Positions 34,843 to 43,513 of a stretch of DNA of 64,000 nt are shown here, piece by piece. Both the position numbers and the translations under genes were made by a program. Source of the DNA: Azospirillum sp. TSO35-2 (GTDB taxonomy: Bacteria > Pseudomonadota > Alphaproteobacteria > Azospirillales > Azospirillaceae). Positions within the stretch are counted from its first letter, which is position 1; every line of letters starts with the position of its first letter. The notes below the pieces were generated by a model, which did no database searches, was not told the DNA's origin, and saw only the letters and a program-made list of their open reading frames with translations. The stretch spans positions 292,535-356,534 of the forward strand of contig NZ_LGRA01000013.1 in the NCBI RefSeq assembly GCF_003116095.1, read 5' to 3'.

Positions 34843-35667
34843 TCAGGCGTCGGCGTCGTCGCTCGGGCTGTGCCCCTCCATCAGCAGGCGGAGCGCACGG
34901 CGCCCGCGCGACAGGCGCGACTTCACGGTGCCGATGGAGATGGCGAGGATGTCGGCCGCCTCGTTGTAGGAGATCCCCTCCAGGCCGATCAGCAGCACGA
35001 CCTCGCGCTGCTCGTTCGGCAGCAGGGCCAGCGCGCGGCGCAGGTCGCGCAACTCCATCCGCACGAACTGCGACCCGGGGGCGGCGCCGATGGCGGCCTG
35101 CGCCTCGGCGTCGATGTCGACCACCGGCTGCCGGCGGCGGACGCCGTTGATGTGGAGATTGCGCAGGATGGTGAACAGCCACGCGCGCAGGTTGGTGCCG
35201 GGACGCCACAGATGCAGGCGCGACAGCGCGCGCTCCAGGCATTCCTGCACCAGATCGTCGGCCAGCGTGGCGTCGCGCACCATGGCGCGGGCGAAGCGGC
35301 GCAGGCGGGGGATTTCCTCCTCGATCTGGCGGATCACCGCCGGATCGGGCGGCGCGTTGGGATCGGGGCGGAAGTCATCCTCCGCCGCCGTGGCGACGGT
35401 GTCCCTGGCGGCGTCCCCAAGGGTGGCATCCTCGACGTCCGGAATAGTCTGCGCCTCCGCGTGGCTGGTGGTGTCATGACGGGTATCGCCGTGGTCGGCG
35501 TCCTGCTTCGCAGCAGCCGGCGCATGGTCCGAACGGGTCCGGCCGACGGCATCGGCGCCGAACGCTCCCGGCTCGACCGGCGTCGGGCAGCGCATTCGGT
35601 GGCTCAACGTGGTCGCGACGTGGTTCGCCATCGGTGAAACGATGCCTCCTTGATTGCCGTGCGCCAT
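34843..35667 (-). CDS. ECF-type RNA polymerase sigma factor with N-terminal extension
   Basis: The last 170 residues are a clear ECF sigma factor: region 2 (PRLRRFARAMVRDATLADDL, then WRPGTNLRAWLFTILRN) and region 4 (LPNEQREVVLLIGLEGISYN, then GTVKSRLSRGRRALR). The first 100 residues are hydrophilic and of low order, longer than the usual 180-residue ECF protein. No anti-sigma gene (nepR or a membrane-bound type) adjoins, so membership of the EcfG general stress group is possible but not shown. The ATG is at 35667; ATG 35631 is an alternative. The extension could be partly untranslated if a start further in is used. Confidence 0.82.
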   Translation of the reverse strand: MAHGNQGGIVSPMANHVATTLSHRMRCPTPVEPGAFGADAVGRTRSDHAPAAAKQDADHGDTRHDTTSHAEAQTIPDVEDATLGDAARDTVATAAEDDFRPDPNAPPDPAVIRQIEEEIPRLRRFARAMVRDATLADDLVQECLERALSRLHLWRPGTNLRAWLFTILRNLHINGVRRRQPVVDIDAEAQAAIGAAPGSQFVRMELRDLRRALALLPNEQREVVLLIGLEGISYNEAADILAISIGTVKSRLSRGRRALRLLMEGHSPSDDADA

Positions 35668-35847
35668 GGCGGTGCGGGTTCGACGCGCCGCCGTGGCCTC
35701 CGGCGCGACGGCCCCGGAAGGGCGCCTTGTTCCGCGTCCGTCCGGGGCCGTCGAATTTGCAGCCGATTATCTGGCCCGATCCGTACGTAATGGGCGCACA
35801 AACCACCTGCCAGATGGGAAAAAGGCTAGTCGCTCATACAAAGTGGC

Positions 35848-35869
35848 CAGAGTACCCCCAGAGTACCCC
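35848..35869. repeat. 11-bp direct tandem repeat, two copies
   Basis: CAGAGTACCCC occurs twice in a row (35848-35858 and 35859-35869). A period of 11 bp is about one helical turn, as in operators bound by a dimer on one face. It lies 31 bp before a promoter-like pair. Confidence 0.7.
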
Positions 35870-35899
35870 GTGAATCCCACGAAGGTCGCCGTTCGGGTG

Positions 35900-35928
35900 T
35901 TGGCGAATAACTTGGTTGTTCGTTATCT
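35900..35928 (+). promoter_or_regulatory. Promoter-like pair in the transglycosylase leader
   Basis: TTGGCG (35900-35905), a 17-bp spacer and TTATCT (35923-35928) form a reasonable sigma-70-type promoter. A transcript would start near 35935, just before a GGAGGA/ATG and a terminator. Confidence 0.4.
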
Positions 35929-35971
35929 CTCCAACACGATTGGAGGACGCATGACCAAGCTGAAAAGAAAA

Positions 35972-36010
35972 AGGCCGAACGGCAATGACCGATCGGCCTA
36001 TGGATTTTTT
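35972..36010 (+). terminator. Intrinsic terminator inside the transglycosylase leader
   Basis: AGGCCGA and TCGGCCT (35972-35978 with 35993-35999), an A-A mismatch, then CGG/CCG around a CAATGA loop, followed 5 bases later by TTTTTT (36005-36010). It lies about 170 bp before the GTG of the downstream gene and just after GGAGGA-ATG at 35942-35953, so it may act as an attenuator or end a short RNA. Confidence 0.7.
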
Positions 36011-36181
36011 ATTGGTGGCTCCGCATCAAGCATGTTCTGCGATGACTTATCGTGCAGCCACCTTTTCACTACGGCATATGCCGGCGCCCCAAAGGGCTGC
36101 AGCGGCGTCCTCCCTGAAAAATCGGAGTTGTTCCTTTCGAAGTTCTCCGAACGCTTCAGTAAAATCATACAGGGGGGTCAC

Positions 36182-37201
36182 GTGAAAGGCCACACGAACC
36201 TTTGCGGTACGCCGTTCGCGCTGAAGAACTCAGCAACCATTCAGCGTGGTTTCAACCGGTTGGCCCGCGGCACGCGCATCGCCGCCCTGACCTTCGGCGC
36301 GCTGCTGCCGGCGCTGCTGACCACGGCACCGGCCGAGGCCGGGATCGCCGAGAAGACGGTCGCCGCCCTGCAGACATTGGCCGGCAAGGGCAGCGCCCGC
36401 GCCCAGTACGAACTGGCGCAGCATTACGAGCGGGCGGACGGGGTGCAGACCGATCTGCGGATGGCGCTGTCGCTCTATTGCCGAGCCGCCCGCCAGGACT
36501 ATGCCGACGCCGCCCTGATGGCCGGGCGGATGCACATGGCCGGCCAGGGCGGCGTCGCCAAGGACGCCGAGCTGGGGCGGGCCTGGCTGCGCAAGGCGGC
36601 GGCGCTGGGCAACGAGCCGGCGCTCCGCATGGTCGGCACCGCCGACCGGGTGAAGACGCCCGACCGCTGCGAACCGCCGAACGTGCGCTGGGGGGTGATC
36701 CGCAAGCCGCCGGCCGAAATCCGCGCGATGGTGGCGAAGATGGCGCCGACCTATGGCCTGGACCCCGATCTGGTGCTGGCGGTGATCGCGGTGGAATCCG
36801 GCTACCGCGTCGACATCGTGTCGGACAAGAACGCCATGGGCCTGATGCAGCTGATCCCGGAGACGGCGGAACGCTTCGGCGTTACCAAGCCGTTCGACCC
36901 GGAACAGAACCTGCGCGGCGGGATGAAGTACCTGCGCTGGCTGCTGGCCTATTTCGACGGCAACGTCACGCTGGCGTTGGCCGGCTACAACGCCGGCGAA
37001 GGCGCCGTGCTGCAGTACAAGGGCGTGCCGCCCTACCGCGAGACCCAGGATTATGTGGTGAAGATCCACAGCCTGTATGCATCGAACTACCACCCCTACA
37101 ACCGCGACGTCGTGCAGTCGGCCGGGCTGGTCAGTCCGAAGCGAGAGGAGGTGGCCGAGCTGTCGCTTTCGACCAGGACGCGCAGCGGCGGCAAACGCTG
37201 A
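36182..37201 (+). CDS. Sel1-repeat lytic transglycosylase
   Basis: A 339-residue exported murein enzyme. Signal region: RIAALTFGALLPALLTTAPA. Two to three Sel1-like repeats follow (ARAQYELAQHYERADGVQTD, ADAALMAGRMHMAGQGGVAKD, then LGRAWLRKAAALGN; about 60-145), then a C-terminal SLT/lysozyme-like domain with catalytic Glu205 (AVIAVESGYRVDIVS), NAMGLMQLIPETAERFGV and LALAGYNAGEGAV. It should cut the glycan strands of peptidoglycan in the periplasm, with the repeats binding partner proteins. Start is GTG 36182 after AGGGGGG; an in-frame ATG at 35951 with its own GGAGGA is an alternative. Confidence 0.88.
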   Translation: MKGHTNLCGTPFALKNSATIQRGFNRLARGTRIAALTFGALLPALLTTAPAEAGIAEKTVAALQTLAGKGSARAQYELAQHYERADGVQTDLRMALSLYCRAARQDYADAALMAGRMHMAGQGGVAKDAELGRAWLRKAAALGNEPALRMVGTADRVKTPDRCEPPNVRWGVIRKPPAEIRAMVAKMAPTYGLDPDLVLAVIAVESGYRVDIVSDKNAMGLMQLIPETAERFGVTKPFDPEQNLRGGMKYLRWLLAYFDGNVTLALAGYNAGEGAVLQYKGVPPYRETQDYVVKIHSLYASNYHPYNRDVVQSAGLVSPKREEVAELSLSTRTRSGGKR

Positions 37202-37270
37202 GAACGGGAGATTGCGAATCGGAAAAAAGCGACTCGGACGACTCGGAGCGTGGATGGTTAACACTTTGGT

Positions 37271-37276
37271 TATAAA
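37271..37276 (+). promoter_or_regulatory. AT-rich -10-like element before the 111-residue gene
   Basis: TGGTTATAAAATG around 37267-37279 contains TATAAA, the best -10-like hexamer in this stretch, 95 bp before the next gene. No good -35 hexamer was found. Confidence 0.3.
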
Positions 37277-37370
37277 ATGCTGATTACCCTCGGGAAGCGA
37301 AGGAATTCGCAAGAGCCGCCCCCAAGCGATTCCCAGCGTTTCATCCGAACGTTTCTCGAGGACCCGCCCG

Positions 37371-37706
37371 ATGCCCATGGCCGCCGACGTCGATACGATC
37401 GAACGCACCTCCATCGTCGCCTACACGCTGTTGAACGAGTTGCATGAGGTCCTGGCCCTGCCCAAGGCTCCGGACGACGTCACGCTGGGCATCCTGATGG
37501 GCATGGCCATGTTCCTTGACGACAAGGTCGGCCCGATGCGCGCCAAGCGCCTGATGAGCGAGGCGCCGACCATCGTGCTGAAGACCGACGCCCACGTCAC
37601 CGCCGACCAGACCCAGCGCATCCTGCCGGTGCTGCGCGCCTTCGGCGATCACCTGAAGGACCTGCGCATGAAGGCGGAGCGTCCGGTGAACAGCACCGTC
37701 GCCTGA
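37371..37706 (+). CDS. Hypothetical protein, 111 aa
   Basis: A soluble, mostly helical protein (SIVAYTLLNELHEVLALPKA, then a hydrophobic helix LGILMGMAMFLDDKVGPMRA). Composition and codon use are those of a normal gene, and GAGGA precedes the ATG; a second ATG two codons later may be the true start. No family or motif is recognised. A terminator-like hairpin follows at 37753. Confidence 0.72.
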   Translation: MPMAADVDTIERTSIVAYTLLNELHEVLALPKAPDDVTLGILMGMAMFLDDKVGPMRAKRLMSEAPTIVLKTDAHVTADQTQRILPVLRAFGDHLKDLRMKAERPVNSTVA

Positions 37707-37752
37707 TCCCGGCGCCTGATCCCGGCGTCTTCCCCGACCGACACAGCGCGAC

Positions 37753-37793
37753 GCGACGACCCGGCCCCGACAGGCGCCGGGTCCGTCGCGTTT
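37753..37793 (+). terminator. Terminator-like hairpin
   Basis: GCGACG-A-CCCGGC pairs with GCCGGG-TC-CGTCGC (37753-37765 with 37776-37789), followed by GTTT. It ends transcription after the 111-residue gene, or at least separates it from the next. Confidence 0.55.
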
Positions 37794-37837
37794 GGTGAAC
37801 CTTGACCGGCGGGTCGAATGGGCGGAAGCTTTCGCCC

Positions 37838-38149
37838 ATGGACTGGTACACGGGGCTCAGCATCGTCGCCATCGTGGCCGGCGTGACCATCAGCGTGGTT
37901 GTGCTGGTGGCCGTCGGATCGATCCGCCGCAGCCTGAACGAGGCCGCGACGCGCCAGTCGCAGCAGATCCGCAAGCTGACGGAGACGGTGACGACGCTGT
38001 CCGCCCAGCATCAGGCGGCGCAGGCCCGCATCCAGCAACTGACCGACGCCAACCGCAAGCTGTCCGACGAGCTGACCGCACTCGGCGAGCGGTTGAGCGA
38101 TGCCGACACGGTCCAGCGCGTTGCGGGCAGCGCGAGGCTTCTCCATTGA
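37838..38149 (+). CDS. Small membrane-anchored coiled-coil protein, 103 aa
   Basis: One N-terminal membrane helix (LSIVAIVAGVTISVVVLVAV, about 7-26) followed by a long coiled coil rich in Gln, Thr and Leu heptads (RQSQQIRKLTETVTTLSAQH, then ARIQQLTDANRKLSDELTAL). No family is recognised. This design is common in small division- or envelope-associated proteins, but nothing here fixes a role. It ends 18 bp before the methyltransferase gene. Confidence 0.7.
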   Translation: MDWYTGLSIVAIVAGVTISVVVLVAVGSIRRSLNEAATRQSQQIRKLTETVTTLSAQHQAAQARIQQLTDANRKLSDELTALGERLSDADTVQRVAGSARLLH

Positions 38150-38167
38150 GCCCGGTGTGGTAGAACG

Positions 38168-39052
38168 GTGAGCGTAACGTCCCCGATCGAATTGAACGCA
38201 GGGCCCGTGACCGACACTCTCCTTGCCGATGGCACCCACCCCGATGCAGCGCGCGAGCGCGACCGCTGGGCCGCCAGCGCCGACGCCTGGGACCGCTGGG
38301 CCGACCCGATGGCCGGTCTGGCCGACAAGCTGAACCGCCCGCTGCTCGACGCCGCCGAGGTGGCGGAGGGCGACCGGCTGCTCGACCTCGCGTCCGGGGC
38401 CGGCGAACCGGCGCTGAGCGCCGCGCGCCGTGTCGGACCGGGCGGGCTGGTGGTGGGCAGCGACCTCGTGCCCGGCATGATGGCCGGCGCCGTCCGTCGC
38501 GCCCGGACCGCGGAAGGGGCGGCGCCCGTCTTCCTGGCCGCCGACATGACCGCCCTGCCCTTCGCCGACGGCGCCTTCGACCGCGTGACCTGCCGGTTCG
38601 GCATCATGTTCGTCCCGCCGGTCGACCGCGCGCTGCGCGAGGTGCGGCGGGTGCTGCGCCCCGGCGGGCGGGCGGCCTTCATGGTGTGGGGTCCCCGCGC
38701 CGGCAACGGGCTGTTCGCCGAGATCGGCGCCGTGGTGGCCGACCATCTGGGCGAGGACGGCAGCCTGGACCCGCTGTTCCGCTTCGCCGACCCCGGAACC
38801 CTGACCACCATCCTGCGCGCCGCCGGATTCCAGCATGGCGGCGAAACCGACCTCACCCCGGTGCGCAAGGCGCCGGCCGGCCAGCCCTTCTGGCACGCGG
38901 CGCTGGAGATGAGCTTCGGCCACCGGCTGGGCGGCCTGCCCGCCGACCGCCGCGCCGCGCTGGAGGCCGACATCGCCGCCCGCTTCGCGGCGAAGGCGGT
39001 GGACGGCGTCGTCCCGGTCCCGTCGCACGCCCGCATCGTGGTCGGCTGGTGA
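38168..39052 (+). CDS. Class I SAM-dependent methyltransferase (UbiE-like)
   Basis: A 294-residue Rossmann-fold methyltransferase. Motif I is LLDLASGAGEPALSAARRVG; later motifs are FLAADMTALPFADGAFDRVT and EVRRVLRPGGRAAFMVWGPR, the pattern of the UbiE/COQ5 and related groups. The substrate cannot be told from sequence. Start is given as GTG 38168; a GTG at 38206 would remove 13 residues, and no ATG lies before the first conserved helix. It is convergent with tamB. Confidence 0.82.
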   Translation: MSVTSPIELNAGPVTDTLLADGTHPDAARERDRWAASADAWDRWADPMAGLADKLNRPLLDAAEVAEGDRLLDLASGAGEPALSAARRVGPGGLVVGSDLVPGMMAGAVRRARTAEGAAPVFLAADMTALPFADGAFDRVTCRFGIMFVPPVDRALREVRRVLRPGGRAAFMVWGPRAGNGLFAEIGAVVADHLGEDGSLDPLFRFADPGTLTTILRAAGFQHGGETDLTPVRKAPAGQPFWHAALEMSFGHRLGGLPADRRAALEADIAARFAAKAVDGVVPVPSHARIVVGW

Positions 39053-39091
39053 GGGCGGCGTGCTGACGACCCGACCGGGATGGAGAGCGGC

Positions 39092-42000
39092 TCAGTAGTC
39101 CTTCTCGTAGGTCAGGCCGAACTGGGTGTCGGAGTTGGCACCCACCGCCGCCTGACCCTTCAGGTTCTTGGTGATGTCGACCTCGACCTTGGCGCGGCTC
39201 TGGTTGGCGCCGATGCCCTGTTCGACGCCGACATAGACGCGGTCGCTGACGTAGCGGCCGGCCTGCACCGCGCCGCCCTTGCCGTTCTCGCCCTGGGTGA
39301 AGTCGAGCCGGTCGACGCCCAGCCCGCGCCGCACGCGGTCGAGCAGGCCGCTGCCGCCGCCGACCCCCGCCAGCGCCGCCGCCGACTGGGCAAGCTGCAC
39401 CGCCTCCGCCGCGCTGAGGTTGCCGACCGACTTGCCGAACAGCACGCCGGCCAGCACCTCGTCCTGCGGCAGGCCCTGGGGCGAGGTCAGCTCGATCTTC
39501 GGCTGGCGCGCGGTGCCGCTGACCACCACCTGGGCGGTGACGCTGTTGGCCGTCGCCTCCGCCATCAGGTCGAGCCGCGGGTCGATCGGCTGGGTGCCGT
39601 CGAAGTCGAAGATGCCGCGCTTGAACTCGAAGCTGTGGGCCAGCAGGTCCAGGCTGCCCTTCAGGACGGTGAAGCGCCCGGTCACCTCCGGCGCGTTGGC
39701 GGTGCCGGCGACCTTCAACTGCCCGCCCAGCTCGGCGTTCAGCCCGCGGCCGCGCACGAACACCTGGTTCGGCGCGTTCACCGTCAGGTCGAGCGCCAGC
39801 ACGAAGGGCGTCGGCGCCGGTTCGGCCGGCGGCGGCGGCACCCGCCGGGTTCCCGCCGCGGTCGCCACCCGGGTTGCGCCACGGCCGCGGCCCTTGCCGA
39901 CCTCCGTCACCTTCAGGTCGACGACGTTGGCCGGCAGCCGGTCGGGCACCTGGATTTCGGCACGGCGGATGTCGATCGGCCCGGCGAGCCGGGCGTTGGC
40001 GAAGCCGCCGGTCAGCGTCAGGTTGGCGCCGACCTCCGCCGTCAGCAGGTCGATCTCGACCAGCCGGGCGTTGTCGGCCTTCAGCACGATGTCGAGCTGG
40101 CGGTCGGCCGGGGCGGCCGGGCGGACGACGCCGCTGCCGCTGATGGCACCGCCGTTGCGGGTGCGGCCCTGGAAGCGCTGGACGGTGAAGACGTCGCCGT
40201 CGCCGACCAGCCGCGCCTCGATGTTGGTGATGACGGCGCCGGACGCCCGGTTCTCGTAGCGCCCGTTGGCCAGCACCACCGACCCGCCGAGCGACGGGCT
40301 GGCGATCGTGCCGCCGGCCCGCACGTCCAGTTGCAGCGAGCCGCGCGCCCGGTCGCCCGAGGTCGCCAGCAGGTCGTTCGCCAGCGACAGGTCGATGGTG
40401 CCGTTCACCGCCGCCTCCAGTTCGCCCTTCGGCGGCAGGCTGACGGCGTAGCTGTCGGGGTCCATCACCAGCGGCAGGGCGGCGTTGGCGGTCAGGCGGC
40501 CGGCGTTCTTCGGCATCGCGACCTGCCCGGTCATGCTCAGCCGGCGGTCGCGCCACTGCGCGTCGACGGTGGCGTCGATGCCCGGCAGGCCGGCCTGGGT
40601 CGTCTGCTGCGCCTTCAGCCCGGCGACGCGCAGCGTGGCGTCGGCGCGCGGGTTGCGCAGCGTGCCGCCCAGCGTCGCCCGCGCGTTCGCCACGCCGTCG
40701 AGCCGCAGCGTCGGGCTGGCCAGCTTCGCCAGCGCCAGCGGCAGGCGGTCGATGGTCAGCTCGCCGCTCAGCCGGTCGCCGTTGAGGCCGAGGTCGGCGG
40801 CCAGCCGGGCGTTGCCCGACGACAGCCGCAGCTCCTTCACCTCATAGCGCCGCTCGGCGAGCAGGATGGTGGCCGGACCGGTCATCCGCAGATCCTCGCC
40901 GGCGTAGCGCGCCTGCAGCCGGTCGAGCCGGATGCGCGTCGCCTCGCCCTCGCGGGCCATGCTGCCGCCGAGGTCGAGGGCGACCGGCTGCGCGCCCGCT
41001 CCCGCGGCGTTCGCCTGGAAGCTCGCCTTCGCCAGCGAGCCGTCGACCGAGGCGGTGACCTTCGCCAGCGGGGTCCCGGCGGCGGCACCGTCGGTCAGCT
41101 CGACCCGCGCCTTGCCGCTGGGGCTGCCGAGCGCGTCGGCGACGTCGGCCGACGCGGTCAGGCGGCGGGCGGTCAGCAGCGGCCCGGCCTGCCCATCCAC
41201 CCGCAGGTTGCTGGCGTCGGCGGTCAGCGCCGCGGCCTGCTTGCCGCCCTTGCCGTCCAACGACAGGGCAAAATTCGCTCCGCCGCCGAGCGGCATCCCC
41301 GCCAGCTCCGACAACCCGTCGAGCCTGGGCAGCGTGCCGGTCAGTCGGCCGGTGGCGAGCAGCGTGCCCAGCGCCACCTGCAGCTGGCCGGCGATCCGGT
41401 TGGCGCCGGTGGCGACGGTCAGGTCGTCCAGCCGCAGCGTCTGGTCGCGCAGGGCGTAGCGGCCGTCGAGCGCCAGCGGCGTCTTGTCCAAATGGGTGCG
41501 CACCGACAGCGTGCCGTTGGGCGCGGCCGGCAGGCCGGCGGCGCTGGCGGTCACCTCCGTGGCGCCGAGCCGGCGGCCCTGCACCACCAGATCGCGGGCG
41601 CGCAGGCTGGCCTGCGCCTGGATGGCGTCGAGCGGGCCGCGGGCGGTCGCCTCCAGCGTTGCCGCACCCTCCATCGGCGTGCCGACCGCGCCGCCCAGCG
41701 GCCCCAGCGCCGCGATGGCCAGCGTGGTCCGGGCGTCGACCTGGTTGTTGGCGAGGGATGCGACGCCGGTCAGCGTGCCGTTGCGGCCGTCGACGGTCAG
41801 GCCGGTCAGTCGCAGGGCGCCGTCCGGCTCCATCCGCCCCGCCAGCGCCAGCGTCGCCTTGTCGCCGAGCACCGCGTCGGCCGGGGTACCGGTGGCGAGC
41901 CGGTCGGCGCTGCCCTTCAGGTCCGCGGTCAGCGTGCCGTCGGCGGCGCGGCGCACCGGACCCGACAGCGTCACCGCCCCGGCGAGCGGCCGGCCGGCCA

Positions 42001-43411
42001 GTCCCGACAGCGGCGCGAGGTCGTCGGCGGCGACCGACAGGGTCAAATCGGCGGTCTGGCCCCACCCGTCCACCGTCCCCTGCGCCGCCGCCTTGGCGGC
42101 CGGCGTCGTCAGGGTCAAGGTATCGAGGCCGATCCGGCCGCTGTTGGTGTCGATCCGGGCGCGGGCGGCCAGCACCGTCTCCGGCGCGGTGAGGGGGGAC
42201 AGCGCCGGGTCGTCGGCGGCGAGGTCGCGCAGCGTGCCGTTCACCGCCACCGTCAGCGCGTCGAGCGCGCCCTCGGCGGAGCCCTCCACCACCGCTTCGC
42301 GCCAGGACAGCGGGACCAGCGGGTGCAACGCCGAATCGGGGCCGGCCTGGACGGTCCAGCGCAGGGCGACGCTCTTGTAGTCGGCGGCGATGTCGCCGTT
42401 GATGGTGGCGGTCGCCGCGGCGGCGATCAGCGCCACCGGGCGCAGCGTGATCGCGCCGGACGGCGCCATCAGGACGGTGGCGTTCAGCGACGGGCTCGGG
42501 CCGACCAGCGGCGTCACCGTGTCGCCGGCGATCCCCGCGATCAGCGGGGCGATGTCGCCGCCGGCGGCCAGGGTGAGGGCGCGGCCCTCCGGCACCGTCC
42601 GGATGGTGGCGTCGGCGCTCAGGGTGCCGCCGCCGGCCGCCGGGTCGCCCGCGGTGGCGTTCAGCTTGCCGTTCCAGTTGTCCAGCGTGCCGTCGCCGTT
42701 CAGCGCCAGCTCGACCGGCGGCAGGCCGGGAATCGACAGCAGGCGGGCGATGACGCCACCCGCCGGTTCCGATGCGGTGACGGCGAGCTTCAGCGCCTTG
42801 CTGTCGGGGGTGAAGGCGGCGGCGATGTCGGCCTGCCCCGGCCGGTCGTCGATGCGCGCCACCGACAGCTTGACGTCGAGCGCCCCGCCGCCATGCGCCA
42901 GATTGACCGCCCCGCCAAGGCGCAGGGCCGCCGGCTCGCCGGCCAGCGCGGCGGCCAGTTGCAGCCGCTCCACCACCAGCGCGTCGAGTTCGACCCCAAC
43001 CGGAAGGCTGGGCAGGACCGAGGCGTTGGGATCGGACGGCGTCGACGCCGTCGCCTGGGTGCTGACCGGCGCGCGGGCGACGTCCACCGACGCGGCCTCC
43101 AGCCGGTCGATCTTCAGACGGCGGGTGAACAGCGCCGAGGGCGACATCACCACGCGCAGCCGGTTGATCGTCAGCCAGACGCCCTGGCTGTCGGCCAGCG
43201 TGACGGTGGCGATGGTGAAGTCGGTCGGGATGCTGCCCTCGATCGCGCCGAGCTTCAGGTGCATGTCGGGCGATTCGACCGCCCCCTCGATCTGGTCGAC
43301 CAGCCACTGCCGGGTGTCGCCGATGAAGGGAAGCGCCTGCGCCGGGGCAGCGGCCGAAAGCAGACCGGCCAGCACGGTCAGACCGATCAGAAGAAAGCGA
43401 ACCGCCGTCAC
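39092..43411 (-). CDS. tamB: Translocation and assembly module protein TamB
   Basis: A 1439-residue protein: an N-terminal signal anchor (VRFLLIGLTVLAGLLSAAAP), then more than 1000 residues of regular beta-strand repeats forming a long hydrophobic groove of the AsmA/TamB type, and the conserved C-terminal domain (GSLDLLAHSFEFKRGIFDFD, IDPRLDLMAEA, ... NSDTQFGLTYEKDY) that contacts TamA. TamB bridges the periplasm and is thought to carry phospholipids to, and help insert proteins into, the outer membrane. Start is GTG 43411 with AAAGGG upstream; a TTG at 43432 is possible. It follows tamA by about 100 bp. Confidence 0.92.
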   Translation of the reverse strand: MTAVRFLLIGLTVLAGLLSAAAPAQALPFIGDTRQWLVDQIEGAVESPDMHLKLGAIEGSIPTDFTIATVTLADSQGVWLTINRLRVVMSPSALFTRRLKIDRLEAASVDVARAPVSTQATASTPSDPNASVLPSLPVGVELDALVVERLQLAAALAGEPAALRLGGAVNLAHGGGALDVKLSVARIDDRPGQADIAAAFTPDSKALKLAVTASEPAGGVIARLLSIPGLPPVELALNGDGTLDNWNGKLNATAGDPAAGGGTLSADATIRTVPEGRALTLAAGGDIAPLIAGIAGDTVTPLVGPSPSLNATVLMAPSGAITLRPVALIAAAATATINGDIAADYKSVALRWTVQAGPDSALHPLVPLSWREAVVEGSAEGALDALTVAVNGTLRDLAADDPALSPLTAPETVLAARARIDTNSGRIGLDTLTLTTPAAKAAAQGTVDGWGQTADLTLSVAADDLAPLSGLAGRPLAGAVTLSGPVRRAADGTLTADLKGSADRLATGTPADAVLGDKATLALAGRMEPDGALRLTGLTVDGRNGTLTGVASLANNQVDARTTLAIAALGPLGGAVGTPMEGAATLEATARGPLDAIQAQASLRARDLVVQGRRLGATEVTASAAGLPAAPNGTLSVRTHLDKTPLALDGRYALRDQTLRLDDLTVATGANRIAGQLQVALGTLLATGRLTGTLPRLDGLSELAGMPLGGGANFALSLDGKGGKQAAALTADASNLRVDGQAGPLLTARRLTASADVADALGSPSGKARVELTDGAAAGTPLAKVTASVDGSLAKASFQANAAGAGAQPVALDLGGSMAREGEATRIRLDRLQARYAGEDLRMTGPATILLAERRYEVKELRLSSGNARLAADLGLNGDRLSGELTIDRLPLALAKLASPTLRLDGVANARATLGGTLRNPRADATLRVAGLKAQQTTQAGLPGIDATVDAQWRDRRLSMTGQVAMPKNAGRLTANAALPLVMDPDSYAVSLPPKGELEAAVNGTIDLSLANDLLATSGDRARGSLQLDVRAGGTIASPSLGGSVVLANGRYENRASGAVITNIEARLVGDGDVFTVQRFQGRTRNGGAISGSGVVRPAAPADRQLDIVLKADNARLVEIDLLTAEVGANLTLTGGFANARLAGPIDIRRAEIQVPDRLPANVVDLKVTEVGKGRGRGATRVATAAGTRRVPPPPAEPAPTPFVLALDLTVNAPNQVFVRGRGLNAELGGQLKVAGTANAPEVTGRFTVLKGSLDLLAHSFEFKRGIFDFDGTQPIDPRLDLMAEATANSVTAQVVVSGTARQPKIELTSPQGLPQDEVLAGVLFGKSVGNLSAAEAVQLAQSAAALAGVGGGSGLLDRVRRGLGVDRLDFTQGENGKGGAVQAGRYVSDRVYVGVEQGIGANQSRAKVEVDITKNLKGQAAVGANSDTQFGLTYEKDY

Positions 43412-43513
43412 ACCACACCCTTTCAACCGCAAGACCCTGCCTTAAACCACGGGAGCCCGACATCGTCCCACCGATCGTCCGGACGAAATCGGGCAAAACG
43501 GTGACCTCTCCCG

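Larger units (their letters stand above)
35668..36181. other. Long leader region upstream of the lytic transglycosylase
   Basis: 514 bp, visibly less GC-rich in its second half than the rest of the window. It contains an 11-bp tandem repeat, a promoter-like pair, a ribosome binding site with ATG 35951, and an intrinsic terminator (listed separately). The frame from ATG 35951 stays open into the transglycosylase, so an N-terminally extended protein is formally possible. Confidence 0.6.

Noticed and set aside
35985..36185. 66-codon frame whose stop overlaps the transglycosylase GTG
   Set aside because: Its ATG lies in the loop of a terminator without a ribosome binding site, and its composition is not protein-like. 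The GTGA overlap appears accidental.
39080..43504. Open frame of about 1470 codons on the plus strand opposite tamB
   Set aside because: Caused by GC-rich third positions of tamB. Composition is Arg/Gln/Val/Asp-rich with no domains, while the minus strand gives a full TamB.
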